From: DASXRA01 sp036502575
GTDB taxonomy: Bacteria; Actinomycetota; Actinomycetes; Mycobacteriales; Jatrophihabitantaceae
Direction: 5' to 3'
Assembly (NCBI GenBank): GCA_036502575.1
Contig: DASXYL010000008.1
Span: 124,001 to 188,000, forward strand
DNA length: 64,000 bases
Below the pieces are notes generated by a model that had not been told where the DNA came from, did not search any database, and saw nothing but the letters and a program-made list of their open reading frames with translations. A program made the translations under genes and the position numbers. Numbering within the stretch: position 1 is the stretch's first letter; each line of letters opens with the position of its first letter. Below are positions 52,182 through 62,796 of the stretch, piece by piece.

Positions 52182-52231
52182 GGCTTCCCCTGTCGGTCGA
52201 GGCTCGGGGAGTATATCTTATATAGTCGGCC

Positions 52232-54022
52232 CTAGAACCAGCCGTCGGCCATGTCCAGCGTGGTTCGATCGCGGGCCGCGAGCAGATCGAGTTGCGCCCC
52301 GATGCGAGGCAACTCGTAGCGGAAGAAGTAACGGCACGCCTGCCGCTTACCGTCGTAGAAGTCGCCGCGCTTCTCGAACGCCGCCAGGCCCTGCTCGAGC
52401 CAGATCCACGCGATGACGACGTGGCCCACGACCTCGAGGTAGGTCGACGAGTTAGCCAGGGTGCCCTCGAGGTCCCCGTCCGCCCAAACCTGATCGGTGA
52501 CAGTGACCAGCCGGTCCAGGGCCGACTGGAGCTGCGCCCCGAAGCCGGCTAACTCGCCGCCGCACCGCGCCGACGCGAGCACGGACTCGGTCAGCACGGT
52601 GCGCAGCGCCCGGAAAGCGGCTCCGTCCTCCATGACGACCTTGCGCCCGAGCAGATCGATTCCCTGGATGCCGTGCGTTCCTTCATGGATGGCGTTCAGC
52701 CGGTTGTCCCGGTAGTGCTGCTCGACGTCGTATTCGCGGGTGTAGCCGTAGCCGCCGTGGACCTGTATCGCGAGACTGTTCGCTCGCAGACACCACTGCG
52801 ACGGCCAACTCTTCGCGATCGGCGTCAACACCTCGAGCAGCAACCGCGCCCGCTCCCTGGACTCGGCATCCGTCGTGGTCTGCTCCTCGTCGATGAGGCG
52901 ACCGCAATAGAGATTGAGAGCCAGAGCTCCCTCGACGTAGGACTTCTGGGCCAGCAACATGCGACGCACATCCGCGTGTTGGATGATCGGGACCTGCGTC
53001 TCGTCCGAGCTGCCGGCCCGGCGGCCCTGCGGCCGGGTGCGCGCGTATTCGACGGACTTCAGGTACGCCGTATAGCCGAGCGCGGCCGCACCGAGGCCGA
53101 CCCCGACGCGCATCTCGTTCATCATGTGGAACATGTAGGCGAGGCCCCGATGGGGCTCCCCAACGAGGTAGCCGACCGCGCCGGCCGCCCCGCCGGGGCG
53201 GTGCGTGCCCTCGCCGAAGTTGAGCACGGTATTGACGGTGCCCCGGTAACCCATCTTGTGGTTCAGTCCGGCCACTACGACATCGTTGCGGGCGCCGAGG
53301 GTTCCGTCGCTCTCCACCACGTACTTGGGAACGATGAACAGCGACAGCCCCCGGACGCCGGCCGGGCCGCCCGGGATGCGCGCCAACACCAGATGGACGA
53401 TGTTGTCGGTGAGCTCGTGGTCTCCGCCCGAGATCCACATCTTGTTGCCGAACAGCCGGTAGGTTCCGTCGTCGGCCTCGATCGCTCGAGTTGCCACGCC
53501 GGCCAGCGAGGAGCCGGCCTGGGGCTCGGACAGGCACATCGTCCCGCTGAAACGTCCGTCGACCATCGGCCGGACGAATCGCTCGATCTGTTCCGGGGAG
53601 CCGTGCGCGAGGAGGAGATTCGCGTTGGCGATAGAGAGGAACGGATAGGACGTGGTGCCGGCGTTGGCGGCCTGGAACAAGGCCATGCAGGCCCCGGCGA
53701 CAACCCGAGGAAGCTGCTGTCCACCCACGTCCTCGCTCATGCTCGCGCCGACCAGGCCGGCTTCGGCGAACGCCCGCACGGCCGAAGCGACCTCAGGCAG
53801 CATGCGAACCCGGCCGTCTTCGAGCGTCGGCTCGTTCGCATCGGCGGCCTTGTTGTGCGGTGCGAAGAGCTCGGTGGCCAGCTCTCGGCTCAGGTCGAGC
53901 ACGGCGTCGAAAGAGTCCCGCCCGTGATCCTGGAAGCGTGGCCGCTTGGTCAGCGACTCGACGTCGAGCCATTCGTACAAGAGGAACTCGAGGTCTCGAC
54001 GAGAGATGAGTGAATCCACCAC
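52232..54022 (-). CDS. Acyl-CoA dehydrogenase, long (about 600-residue) type
   Basis: FAD-dependent dehydrogenase of 596 residues that introduces the alpha-beta double bond. FAD and substrate loops are seen in MCLSEPQAGSSLAG, NKMWISGGDHELTDNI and VHGGYGYTREYDVEQHYRD. The catalytic Glu lies in IHEGTHGIQGIDLLG, in the position used by the long AcdA/VLCAD-like branch. An extra C-terminal helical domain (LDRLVTVTDQVWADGDLEGTL, then a region with GDFYDGKRQACRYFF) fits this class. It follows the crotonase gene by six bases in one operon. Substrates of this branch are usually long-chain, aromatic-tailed or steroid-side-chain acyl-CoAs. Confidence 0.92.
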   Translation of the reverse strand: MVDSLISRRDLEFLLYEWLDVESLTKRPRFQDHGRDSFDAVLDLSRELATELFAPHNKAADANEPTLEDGRVRMLPEVASAVRAFAEAGLVGASMSEDVGGQQLPRVVAGACMALFQAANAGTTSYPFLSIANANLLLAHGSPEQIERFVRPMVDGRFSGTMCLSEPQAGSSLAGVATRAIEADDGTYRLFGNKMWISGGDHELTDNIVHLVLARIPGGPAGVRGLSLFIVPKYVVESDGTLGARNDVVVAGLNHKMGYRGTVNTVLNFGEGTHRPGGAAGAVGYLVGEPHRGLAYMFHMMNEMRVGVGLGAAALGYTAYLKSVEYARTRPQGRRAGSSDETQVPIIQHADVRRMLLAQKSYVEGALALNLYCGRLIDEEQTTTDAESRERARLLLEVLTPIAKSWPSQWCLRANSLAIQVHGGYGYTREYDVEQHYRDNRLNAIHEGTHGIQGIDLLGRKVVMEDGAAFRALRTVLTESVLASARCGGELAGFGAQLQSALDRLVTVTDQVWADGDLEGTLANSSTYLEVVGHVVIAWIWLEQGLAAFEKRGDFYDGKRQACRYFFRYELPRIGAQLDLLAARDRTTLDMADGWF

Positions 54023-54028
54023 GGCAGG

Positions 54029-54793
54029 CTACGTCGCTTTCGATTGGCGATAGGCGAGGAAACGGGCGATGCCCTCGGCGGCCTCGGCCCGTAAGTGCTC
54101 GTTGCTTCCGAGATTGCGGGCCGCAGCTTGGCTGGCGGCTGGGCCCTCGGTCGCGGTCAGAGTCATCAAGTGCCGAAGGCGGGCCAGCGTTGCCGGTGGC
54201 TGCGTTGCGAGCTGGGCCGCCAGCGCCATCGCCCGATCGAGGACACTCGAAGCGGGGACGACCCGGTTCACCAGGCCGAGCTGCCGAGCCCGGTCGGCAT
54301 CGAAGAATTCGCCGGTCATCCCGATCTCGAGCGCGGCCGACAGAGGGATCCGGGCGGGCAGCAGGATCGCCCCACCGCCCGGGACGAGACCGCGGCCCAC
54401 CTCGGGTAGCCCGAAGCGGGCGTCGTCGGCGACGACGGCCAGGTCGCACATCAGCATCAGCTCGAAACCACCGCCGACGGCCAAGCCCTGCACGGCAGCC
54501 ACGATGGGTGGACGTTCGGCCGAGTGCATCCAGTCGTGAAAGCGGGCTATCGACGCAGCGATTCCGGGCTCGCCCGACTGAACCGCGCGCAGATCCATCC
54601 CGGCGCTGAAGCAGGCGCCCCCCGCGCCAGCCAGCACGATCGCCCGGATGGCGGGGTTCGCCGTGCTGGCTTCGATCGCGCCCGAGAGCGCGTCGAGTGT
54701 GGCCGGGTCGAGCGCGTTCCTGACCTGCGGACGGTCGATCGTGAGCAGCAGCACGTCCCCGTGCGGTTCGACTTGCAGTGAAGCGGCCGCCAC
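54029..54793 (-). CDS. Enoyl-CoA hydratase/isomerase family protein
   Basis: Crotonase of 254 residues. The oxyanion hole is CFSAGMDLRAV, and the catalytic loop ARFGLPEVGRGLVPGGGAILLP retains the Glu (PEV) used for hydration. A second loop AVGGGFELMLMCDLAVVA precedes it. It probably hydrates the enoyl-CoA made by the acyl-CoA dehydrogenase encoded six bases downstream. The start is GTG 54793 (VAAASLQVEPHG). A weak ATAGTG-type site at 54804-54817 lies 11 bases upstream. The TetR gene is transcribed in the same direction and ends 60 bases upstream. Confidence 0.88.
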   Translation of the reverse strand: MAAASLQVEPHGDVLLLTIDRPQVRNALDPATLDALSGAIEASTANPAIRAIVLAGAGGACFSAGMDLRAVQSGEPGIAASIARFHDWMHSAERPPIVAAVQGLAVGGGFELMLMCDLAVVADDARFGLPEVGRGLVPGGGAILLPARIPLSAALEIGMTGEFFDADRARQLGLVNRVVPASSVLDRAMALAAQLATQPPATLARLRHLMTLTATEGPAASQAAARNLGSNEHLRAEAAEGIARFLAYRQSKAT

Positions 54794-54803
54794 CTCACCA
54801 GGT

Positions 54804-54817
54804 ATACCGGTTACTAG
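54804..54817. promoter_or_regulatory. Weak candidate TetR site
   Basis: ATACCGGTTACTAG matches the strong site at 55625 (ATAGTGATTACTAT) at 10 of 14 positions, mostly in the right half. It lies just upstream of the crotonase operon start. Confidence 0.3.
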
Positions 54818-54853
54818 GTGGGTATGTCACGGCGCGCCGGCCGGGCGACGGCG

Positions 54854-55558
54854 CTACCGCCCGGAGCCGCGTTCCTCTTCGATGAGCAGGCTGAGAGCGC
54901 GCGCCATCAGCTTGCGTTGGCTCGGCGAGTGGACCTCCTGGCCGCGCGCGGAGCCGGCGGGCAACGCGCCGACCATTACATGGCTCAAGGCAATGCCACG
55001 CAGTGAGTGAAACACCAGGTCCTTGAGTTCCTGGCGCCGGAGGCCGGTGCCGGCGAAGACCTTGTTGACCAGTCGCTTGAGTTCGGGGTCCGCCGTTACC
55101 GCGATGTCGGCCATGGTCTTGCGCGTCTCGGTCGAGGTAGTCGGGTCGTGGCTGAGGTTGAGCAGTACCTGCGTGAACGCGAGGTAGTCGGGCGACTCGT
55201 AGTACTCCGCGAGGATGTCGAAGTACTCCTCCATCCGCTCGACCAGCGTCTCGCCGTGGATGTCGGCCGCGCGGAGTTGGTGGGCGAGCCGACCGGTGCC
55301 TTCCTGGAGCACGCCGAGCATCAGAGCCTCGCGGGAGCCGAAGTGGTACTGGATGACGCCCCAGCTCAGGCCGGCCCGCTCGGCGATGGCGTTCGAACTC
55401 GCCCGGTAGAAACCCTGCTCCAGGATGCATTGGATGGCGGCCTCGATGACCCGCTGCCGGGTGGCGTTGACCTCCGCCGGTCGTTCGACCACCGCCACCT
55501 TGTTGGATCGGGTGGCGCGTGAACGCGCGGCCGGAGCGCGATGGGCCTTGTCGGGCAT
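54854..55558 (-). CDS. TetR-family transcriptional regulator
   Basis: Dimeric repressor-type protein of 234 residues. The helix-turn-helix is near residues 35-80: RQRVIEAAIQCILEQGFYRASSNAIAERAGLSWGVIQYHFGSREALMLGVLQE. In short blocks: AIAERAGLSWGVIQYHFGS is the recognition unit. The remaining residues are the helical ligand pocket (MEEYFDILAEYYESPDYLAFTQVLLNLS). An acyl-CoA or the pathway substrate is the likely ligand. ATG 55558 abuts a perfect palindrome (55559-55575), so autorepression is likely. It is divergent from the DUF35/thiolase operon and upstream of the crotonase operon, so it probably controls the whole right-hand cluster. Confidence 0.9.
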   Translation of the reverse strand: MPDKAHRAPAARSRATRSNKVAVVERPAEVNATRQRVIEAAIQCILEQGFYRASSNAIAERAGLSWGVIQYHFGSREALMLGVLQEGTGRLAHQLRAADIHGETLVERMEEYFDILAEYYESPDYLAFTQVLLNLSHDPTTSTETRKTMADIAVTADPELKRLVNKVFAGTGLRRQELKDLVFHSLRGIALSHVMVGALPAGSARGQEVHSPSQRKLMARALSLLIEEERGSGR

Positions 55559-55575
55559 GGCAATAGTGTATTGCC
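55559..55575. promoter_or_regulatory. Perfect palindrome abutting the TetR start codon
   Basis: GGCAATA-GTG-TATTGCC, 7-base perfect arms with a 3-base spacer. It begins at the base directly upstream of the TetR ATG. It contains AATAGTGTATT, related to the ATAGTG-type sites of this region, so it is the probable autoregulatory operator. Confidence 0.65.
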
Positions 55576-55624
55576 GAGCGACCCTTGCCCGCCGGAACCC
55601 GGCGGCGTAACGTCCAAGCCGTGT

Positions 55625-55640
55625 CATAGTGATTACTATG
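55625..55640. promoter_or_regulatory. Palindromic operator, region 4 family (divergent promoter)
   Basis: CATAGT-GATT-ACTATG, perfect 6-base arms, 27 bases before the DUF35 gene start and 66 bases from the TetR start. It is the best-placed site for TetR control of the rightward operon. Confidence 0.65.
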
Positions 55641-55666
55641 TTGGCACCTGGACGAAAGGTGCGGCC

Positions 55667-56071
55667 GTGCCCCGTGTCGTTCCGCCTACCGTCGACCGCG
55701 ACGACCGGTACTTCTGGGACGGGGTTGCCGAGGATCGGCTGATGATCCGCCGCTGCGCGGCGTGCTCCCGTCTCCAACACCCACCGACGCCCATGTGCCC
55801 CCGGTGCGGATCGGTCGACTGGGAGGCCGAAGAGGCTTCGGGAAAGGGATTCGTGTACAGCTGGATCGTGTCCCGGCACCCCACCGAGCCGGATGACGAG
55901 CCCCGCATCGTCGCCCTCGTCCAGCTGGACGAGGGCCCTCGACTGGTCAGCAACCTGCAGGACGTCGAGCCGCAGCGGGTCAGCAACGGGATGCGGGTCG
56001 AGGTCACGTTCAAGGAGCTCGACGGCGTCAAACTCGCTCAGTTCCGGCCGGCGACCGACGGGCCGCTCTGA
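55667..56071 (+). CDS. Zn-ribbon/OB-fold (DUF35) acyl-CoA-binding partner protein
   Basis: Protein of 134 residues. The zinc ribbon is CAACSRLQ with CPRCGSV, and an OB-fold follows (GKGFVYSWIVSRHP, ALVQLDEGPRLVSNL, VEVTFKEL). DUF35 proteins partner thiolase-fold proteins; ChsH2 with Ltp2 in cholesterol side-chain degradation is the precise precedent. It lies directly in front of such a thiolase, overlapping it (TGATG). GTG 55667 is the likely start (PRVVPPTVDRDD). Confidence 0.85.
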   Translation: MPRVVPPTVDRDDRYFWDGVAEDRLMIRRCAACSRLQHPPTPMCPRCGSVDWEAEEASGKGFVYSWIVSRHPTEPDDEPRIVALVQLDEGPRLVSNLQDVEPQRVSNGMRVEVTFKELDGVKLAQFRPATDGPL

Positions 56072-57216
56072 TGGCGATCCGCAAGGGCGACACCGCGATC
56101 GTCGGTATCGGACAGACCGAGTTCTCGAAGAACTCCGGTCGCACCGAGATTCAGCTGGCGGCCGAAGCGGTTCGGGCGGCCATCCTCGACGCTGGCCTAC
56201 AGCCCGCCGACGTGGACGGGCTGGTCACCATGACACACGACACCAACGACGAACTCGCGCTCATGCGCAACGTGGGTATCCCGCTGGTCCGCTGGACCTC
56301 GCGCACCCCTTTCGGCGGCGGCGGTTCGTCAGCGTTGATCGAGCACGCCGCCGCCGCGGTGTCGTCCGGTGCCGCGGACGTCGTCGTCGTGTTCCGTGCC
56401 TTCAACGAACGATCCGGAAATCGATTCGGCCAGCCGGCGGCCGGCCCGGCCACGCCGAGCCTGAACTGGCACCGGCCGTACGGGTTGGACACCCCGGCCA
56501 AGATGTACTCGCTCTGGTTTCAGCGATACATGCACCAGTTCGGCCTGAAGAACGAGGACTTCGGCCGGTATTCAGTAGTCGCTCGCAAGCACGCGGCGAC
56601 GAACCCGAACGCCTGGTATTACGACCGGCCGATCACGCTCGAGGAGCACCAGAACTCTCGGTGGATCGTCGAGCCGATCCTGCGGCTGCTCGACTGTTGC
56701 CAGGAGACCGACGGCGGCGTGGCGATCGTGGTTACCAGTGCTGATCGGGCCAGGGACACGAGGCAGACGCCGGTCCCGATCGCCGCCGCCACCCAGGGCA
56801 ACGTGATCGACGGCGACATCATCTTCAACTACTACACGCCGGACACGGCCCGCTTCCCGCAAGCCGAGTACGTGGCGAAGCAGCTGTACGAGAGCACGGG
56901 CCTGCGCCCGGCCGACATCGACGCCGCCATGATCTACGAGAACTTCAGTCCGGTCGTTTTCTACCAGCTCGAGGCCTTCGGATTCTGCGGCTACGGCGAG
57001 GCCAAGGACTTCATCGCCGACGGCCAGATCGAACTCGGCGGCTCGCTGCCGGTCAACACCCACGGTGGCCTGCTCGGCGAGGCGTACATCCACGGCGTCA
57101 ACAACATCCTGGAGGGCGTTCGGCAGATCAGAGGCACGGCGGCGAACCAGGTGGCGGGCGCCGCCCGGGTGCTCTGCGCCGTCGGCCACAGCGCGCTGAT
57201 CCTCGGTGAGGCCTGA
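56071..57216 (+). CDS. SCPx/Ltp-type thiolase, probable retro-aldolase
   Basis: Thiolase-superfamily protein of 381 residues. Where a degradative thiolase has its nucleophilic Cys, the sequence reads GGGGSSALIEH. The C-terminal half keeps IYENFSPVVFYQLE and LPVNTHGGLLGEAYIHG but the catalytic His-Cys pair is atypical. This is the pattern of lipid-transfer-protein aldolases such as Ltp2 that cleave a beta-hydroxyacyl-CoA rather than a ketoacyl-CoA. The neighbouring DUF35 gene supports that reading. The pair may cut a branched side chain whose tertiary alcohol cannot be oxidised (inference). Confidence 0.83.
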   Translation: MAIRKGDTAIVGIGQTEFSKNSGRTEIQLAAEAVRAAILDAGLQPADVDGLVTMTHDTNDELALMRNVGIPLVRWTSRTPFGGGGSSALIEHAAAAVSSGAADVVVVFRAFNERSGNRFGQPAAGPATPSLNWHRPYGLDTPAKMYSLWFQRYMHQFGLKNEDFGRYSVVARKHAATNPNAWYYDRPITLEEHQNSRWIVEPILRLLDCCQETDGGVAIVVTSADRARDTRQTPVPIAAATQGNVIDGDIIFNYYTPDTARFPQAEYVAKQLYESTGLRPADIDAAMIYENFSPVVFYQLEAFGFCGYGEAKDFIADGQIELGGSLPVNTHGGLLGEAYIHGVNNILEGVRQIRGTAANQVAGAARVLCAVGHSALILGEA

Positions 57217-57261
57217 CCACCCGACCTTGAGCATGCATTGTAATTGCTATAAATTGCTGAC

Positions 57262-57275
57262 ATGAGTTATCTCAT
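57262..57275. promoter_or_regulatory. Palindrome in the gap before the amidohydrolase gene
   Basis: ATGAG-TTAT-CTCAT, perfect 5-base arms, in an unusually AT-rich 77-base gap. The nearby TTGCTATAAATTGC could include a promoter -10. It may mark an internal promoter between the thiolase and amidohydrolase genes. Confidence 0.35.
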
Positions 57276-57293
57276 ATCGACGGGAGACTGAAG

Positions 57294-58394
57294 ATGTCCC
57301 AGCGCCTGATCTCAGCCGACGATCATGTTGACCTGAGCCACGACCGGGTCAAACATTTCCTCGATCCGAAGTTCCACGGTGACTACGACGCCGCCGTTGC
57401 CGAGTTCCGCGGGTCGATGGGCGCCATGGTCAGCAACGAGGCCAACCAGCGCTGGCGCGACCAGGCGGGCCTCGACGGCGGCGGGAACTTCGGTCGTCGC
57501 CTGCACGAGGCCAACGGCCGTCCGGGTCACACCGAGTCGTCCGCCCGGCTGAAGGACATGGACCTCGACGGCGTCGAGGCGTCGGCCACGTACTGCGAGG
57601 TCAGCGCGTTCCGCTATCTCTACATGGTCAAGAACGGTTGGAGAGAGTCGACGCGCGCGTTCAACACCGCGCTGGCCGAGTTCGCGTCGGCCGACCCCCG
57701 CCGCCTGGTCATCTCCTACCAGATCCCCATTCACGACATCGATGCCGCCGTCGCCGAGGTGAAGGCGGCCGCGGCCGAGGGCTGCAAGTCACTTCAGCTA
57801 CCGGTCTTTCCGGCCGAGCTCGGCCTGCCCGACTACTGGGACAGCCGCTACGACCCGCTGTGGCGAGCTATCCAGGACGCCGACCTGCCGATCTGCTGCC
57901 ACATCGGCATGAACACCCAGCTCGAAGGACTGGCCCGGCGCGATCCGACGCCCCAGAAGGGCATCTTCGTTCCGATGGTGGCGCTGTCCGCCGCCGAGGC
58001 GATGGGCATGTGGCTGCTGACCGGCGTGTTCGAGCGCCACCCGAAACTCAAGGTCGTGTTCGTCGAGCCGGGCGTCGGCTGGGTCGCGTGGTGGCTCTAC
58101 ATCGTCGACGATCTGAAGGCCCGTCAGGGCTACGAGTTCCCCGGCCTGAAGAAGGCACCCAGCGAGTACTTCCGGCAGAACATGTACCTGACGTTCATCG
58201 ACGAGCCGAACATCGTCACCCACGCGCACGACATCGTCGGCATCAAGAACGTGATGTGGTCGTCGGACTATCCGCACCCGGTGTCCAGCTGGCCGAAGTC
58301 ACAGTCGATCGCCGAGGAAGTGACCGCGGGAGTGGCACCCGACGAGCGCGAACTCATCCTGAGCGGGAATGCGACCCGCGTCTGGAATCTGTGA
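57294..58394 (+). CDS. Amidohydrolase-2 family metal-dependent hydrolase
   Basis: TIM-barrel hydrolase or decarboxylase of 366 residues. Metal-ligand candidates are ISADDHVD at the N-terminus, LPICCHIGMNTQ, FVEPGVGWVAWWL and VMWSSDYPHPVSSWP. The last block is characteristic of the amidohydrolase-2 group (ACMSD-like), which opens rings or decarboxylates. In acyl-CoA catabolic clusters these proteins are frequent but rarely characterised. ATG 57294 follows GGGAG. Its stop overlaps the next gene's start by GTGA. Confidence 0.85.
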   Translation: MSQRLISADDHVDLSHDRVKHFLDPKFHGDYDAAVAEFRGSMGAMVSNEANQRWRDQAGLDGGGNFGRRLHEANGRPGHTESSARLKDMDLDGVEASATYCEVSAFRYLYMVKNGWRESTRAFNTALAEFASADPRRLVISYQIPIHDIDAAVAEVKAAAAEGCKSLQLPVFPAELGLPDYWDSRYDPLWRAIQDADLPICCHIGMNTQLEGLARRDPTPQKGIFVPMVALSAAEAMGMWLLTGVFERHPKLKVVFVEPGVGWVAWWLYIVDDLKARQGYEFPGLKKAPSEYFRQNMYLTFIDEPNIVTHAHDIVGIKNVMWSSDYPHPVSSWPKSQSIAEEVTAGVAPDERELILSGNATRVWNL

Positions 58395-59380
58395 TCACTG
58401 CGCGCATTGCGCTGCGAGCCGATGTCTCCGACGCAGCGCCGGCGGGATGCAGGACCCTCGCCGCCGAGATCGTCGTCGGCGAGGAGATCGCGGGCGATTC
58501 GCCAGTACTGTTCTGCTTCCCCGGCGGGGGCATGTCGCGCCGCTACTTCGACCTGAGTGCTGACGGGTACAGCTTCGCGGAATACGCGGTCGACCGCGGG
58601 TACGTCGTCATTCTGGTCGATCATCCGGGCGTGGGTGAGAGCGATGCGCCCGATGACGGCTGGGCTCTCACCCCGCAGGTCGTCGCGCGGGTGAACGCGG
58701 TGGCAGTCAGTCGCCTGATGGCGATGCTACGGACCGGCGCCGTCGACGGGTTGCCCGCCCTCGACCCGCTACTGACCCTGGGCGTGGCGCATTCGGCCGG
58801 TTCGCTCATCCTCATCCATCATCAATCGGCCCATCCCCAATTCGACGGCATCGTCCTGCTCGGCTGGAGTAGCCACGGCCTGCCGGACTACCTCGACCCG
58901 GCCGAACGCGGCCTCGCGTCCGAGCCCGACCTGTTCCTGCCCCGCTTGATCGAGGCCGCCAAGAAGCGTCACGATGAGCCGCTGGCGACGATGTCCCGTG
59001 GTGGTTCTCGGATCTACGTCGCCAATTCGATGTCACCGGAGGCCCATCAGGCGCTCGTTGACGCCCGGACTCCGCTGCTGACCGTTGTCGGCTATGCCTC
59101 GATGATTCCGCGCAGCGCGGCGACCGCCACCGCAGCGATCGACGTGCCGGTCTTCCTCGGGGTCGGCGACAAGGACATCGCCGTGCGACCGCACGACCTG
59201 CCGGCCGAGTTCCCCGCGTCGCGCGACGTCACGCTGTTCGTTCTCGAAGACTCCGGCCACAACCACAACGTCGAACCGAACCGAGTCCAGTTGTGGGACC
59301 GCATCCTCGGCTGGAGCGATGAGCTGGCCGAACGCGCCGGCGCCCGTCATAGTGCACACTATAAGTTCAGTGACCGATGA
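58391..59380 (+). CDS. Alpha/beta hydrolase
   Basis: Cytosolic hydrolase of 329 residues. The oxyanion loop is CFPGGGMSRRYF, the nucleophile is in GVAHSAGSLIL, the acidic residue is in GVGDKDIAV and the base His is in DSGHNHNVE. The family includes C-C and thioester hydrolases; the substrate is unknown. GTG 58391 overlaps the amidohydrolase stop. A perfect ATAGTG-type palindrome (59349-59362) lies inside the last codons, so the coding end may double as the operator of the next unit. Confidence 0.82.
   Translation: MITARIALRADVSDAAPAGCRTLAAEIVVGEEIAGDSPVLFCFPGGGMSRRYFDLSADGYSFAEYAVDRGYVVILVDHPGVGESDAPDDGWALTPQVVARVNAVAVSRLMAMLRTGAVDGLPALDPLLTLGVAHSAGSLILIHHQSAHPQFDGIVLLGWSSHGLPDYLDPAERGLASEPDLFLPRLIEAAKKRHDEPLATMSRGGSRIYVANSMSPEAHQALVDARTPLLTVVGYASMIPRSAATATAAIDVPVFLGVGDKDIAVRPHDLPAEFPASRDVTLFVLEDSGHNHNVEPNRVQLWDRILGWSDELAERAGARHSAHYKFSDR
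59349..59362. promoter_or_regulatory. Palindromic operator, region 4 family
   Basis: ATAGTG-CA-CACTAT, perfect 6-base arms, 35 bases upstream of the CoA-transferase ATG (59397) and within the 3' end of the hydrolase gene. Its position suggests a promoter for the CoA-transferase, zinc-ribbon and SDR genes under TetR control. Confidence 0.6.
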
Positions 59381-59396
59381 TCGGAGGCGGACTGAC

Positions 59397-61859
<2,463 letters not shown>

Positions 61860-61884
61860 CTCCGTCCACAGGAAGGGACAACTC

Positions 61885-62013
61885 ATGGAACCCGTCAAGC
61901 CGGGCTCGCGTCTGCGCTGTGCGGGCTGCGGCACCGAGGTCGTCGTCATCAAGGCCGACGGCGTCCTGCCGGCCTGCTGCGGCAAGCCACTCGCTTCGCC
62001 ACCCAAAAGCTAG
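61885..62013 (+). CDS. Miniature zinc-ribbon protein (2)
   Basis: 42-residue protein: MEPVKPGSRLRCAGCGTEV, then a short strand and CCGKPLASPPKS. The Cys-x2-Cys and Cys-Cys pairs suggest one bound metal ion, and the layout parallels the protein at 52038-52181. GGAAGGGA precedes the ATG. It lies 25 bases after the CoA-transferase and 2 bases before the SDR, inside the operon. Its role is unknown, perhaps as a rubredoxin-like partner. Confidence 0.7.
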   Translation: MEPVKPGSRLRCAGCGTEVVVIKADGVLPACCGKPLASPPKS

Positions 62014-62015
62014 TC

Positions 62016-62780
62016 GTGGGTATCACTGACCTGTTCCGTCTCGACGGACGGGTCGCGATCGTCACCGGCGCCTCGTCCGGGCTGGGCGTCGCCTTCGCCG
62101 AAGCTCTCGCCGAGGCCGGCGCCGACCTCGTACTCGCCGCGCGCCGGGTCGACAAGCTCGAGGTCACGAGATCCGGTATCGAGCGCCTCGGCCAGAAGGT
62201 CGTCGCGGTGCCGACCGACGTCTCGGATCCCCGGCAATGTCAGAGCCTGGTCGACGCCGCCGTGCAGGCCTTCGGCCGCGTCGACATTCTGGTCAACAAC
62301 GCCGGCGTGGCGTCGGCGGTGCCGGCAACCCGCGAGACGCCCGAGCAGTTCCGCGCCGTCGTCGACGTCAACCTGAACGGCTGTTACTGGATGGCGCAGG
62401 CGTGCGGACGGGTGATGGGCGACGGCTCGAGCATCGTCAACATCAGCAGCGTCCTCGGCCTGACCACCGCCGCGCTCCCGCAGGCCGCGTACGCCGCGAC
62501 CAAGGCGGCGTTGATCGGGTTGACGCGCGACCTGGCGCAGCAGTGGACCGCGCGGAAAGGCATTCGCGTCAACGCCCTGGCGCCCGGCGTGTTCGAGACC
62601 GAGATGACCGACCAGTACGAGCCGGGCTATATGGAACGGGTGCTGTTGCCGCGGATCGTGGCCGGTCGGGTCGGCCGTCCCCGCGAACTCGCCGCGGCGC
62701 TTCTCTTCCTGGTCAGCGACGCTTCGTCCTACGTGACCGGGCAGACGATCGTCGTCGACGGCGGACTGACCATTGCGTAG
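62016..62780 (+). CDS. Short-chain dehydrogenase/reductase
   Basis: Classical SDR of 254 residues that oxidises a hydroxy group (often hydroxyacyl-CoA) with NAD(P). The cofactor loop is VTGASSGLG, the NNAG motif is VNNAGVA, the Ser is in NISSVLG, the Tyr-Lys pair is in AYAATKAAL and the C-terminal SYVTGQTIVVDGG is typical. GTG 62016 follows the zinc-ribbon stop by two bases. It would supply the third step of beta-oxidation with the crotonases and acyl-CoA dehydrogenase nearby (inference). Confidence 0.9.
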   Translation: MGITDLFRLDGRVAIVTGASSGLGVAFAEALAEAGADLVLAARRVDKLEVTRSGIERLGQKVVAVPTDVSDPRQCQSLVDAAVQAFGRVDILVNNAGVASAVPATRETPEQFRAVVDVNLNGCYWMAQACGRVMGDGSSIVNISSVLGLTTAALPQAAYAATKAALIGLTRDLAQQWTARKGIRVNALAPGVFETEMTDQYEPGYMERVLLPRIVAGRVGRPRELAAALLFLVSDASSYVTGQTIVVDGGLTIA

Positions 62781-62796
62781 GAGCTAAGGAGCAGAC

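Noticed and set aside
57638..58390. Long N-terminal extension of the alpha/beta hydrolase frame
   Set aside because: It overlaps the well-supported amidohydrolase in another frame. The GTG at 58391 gives the conserved start.
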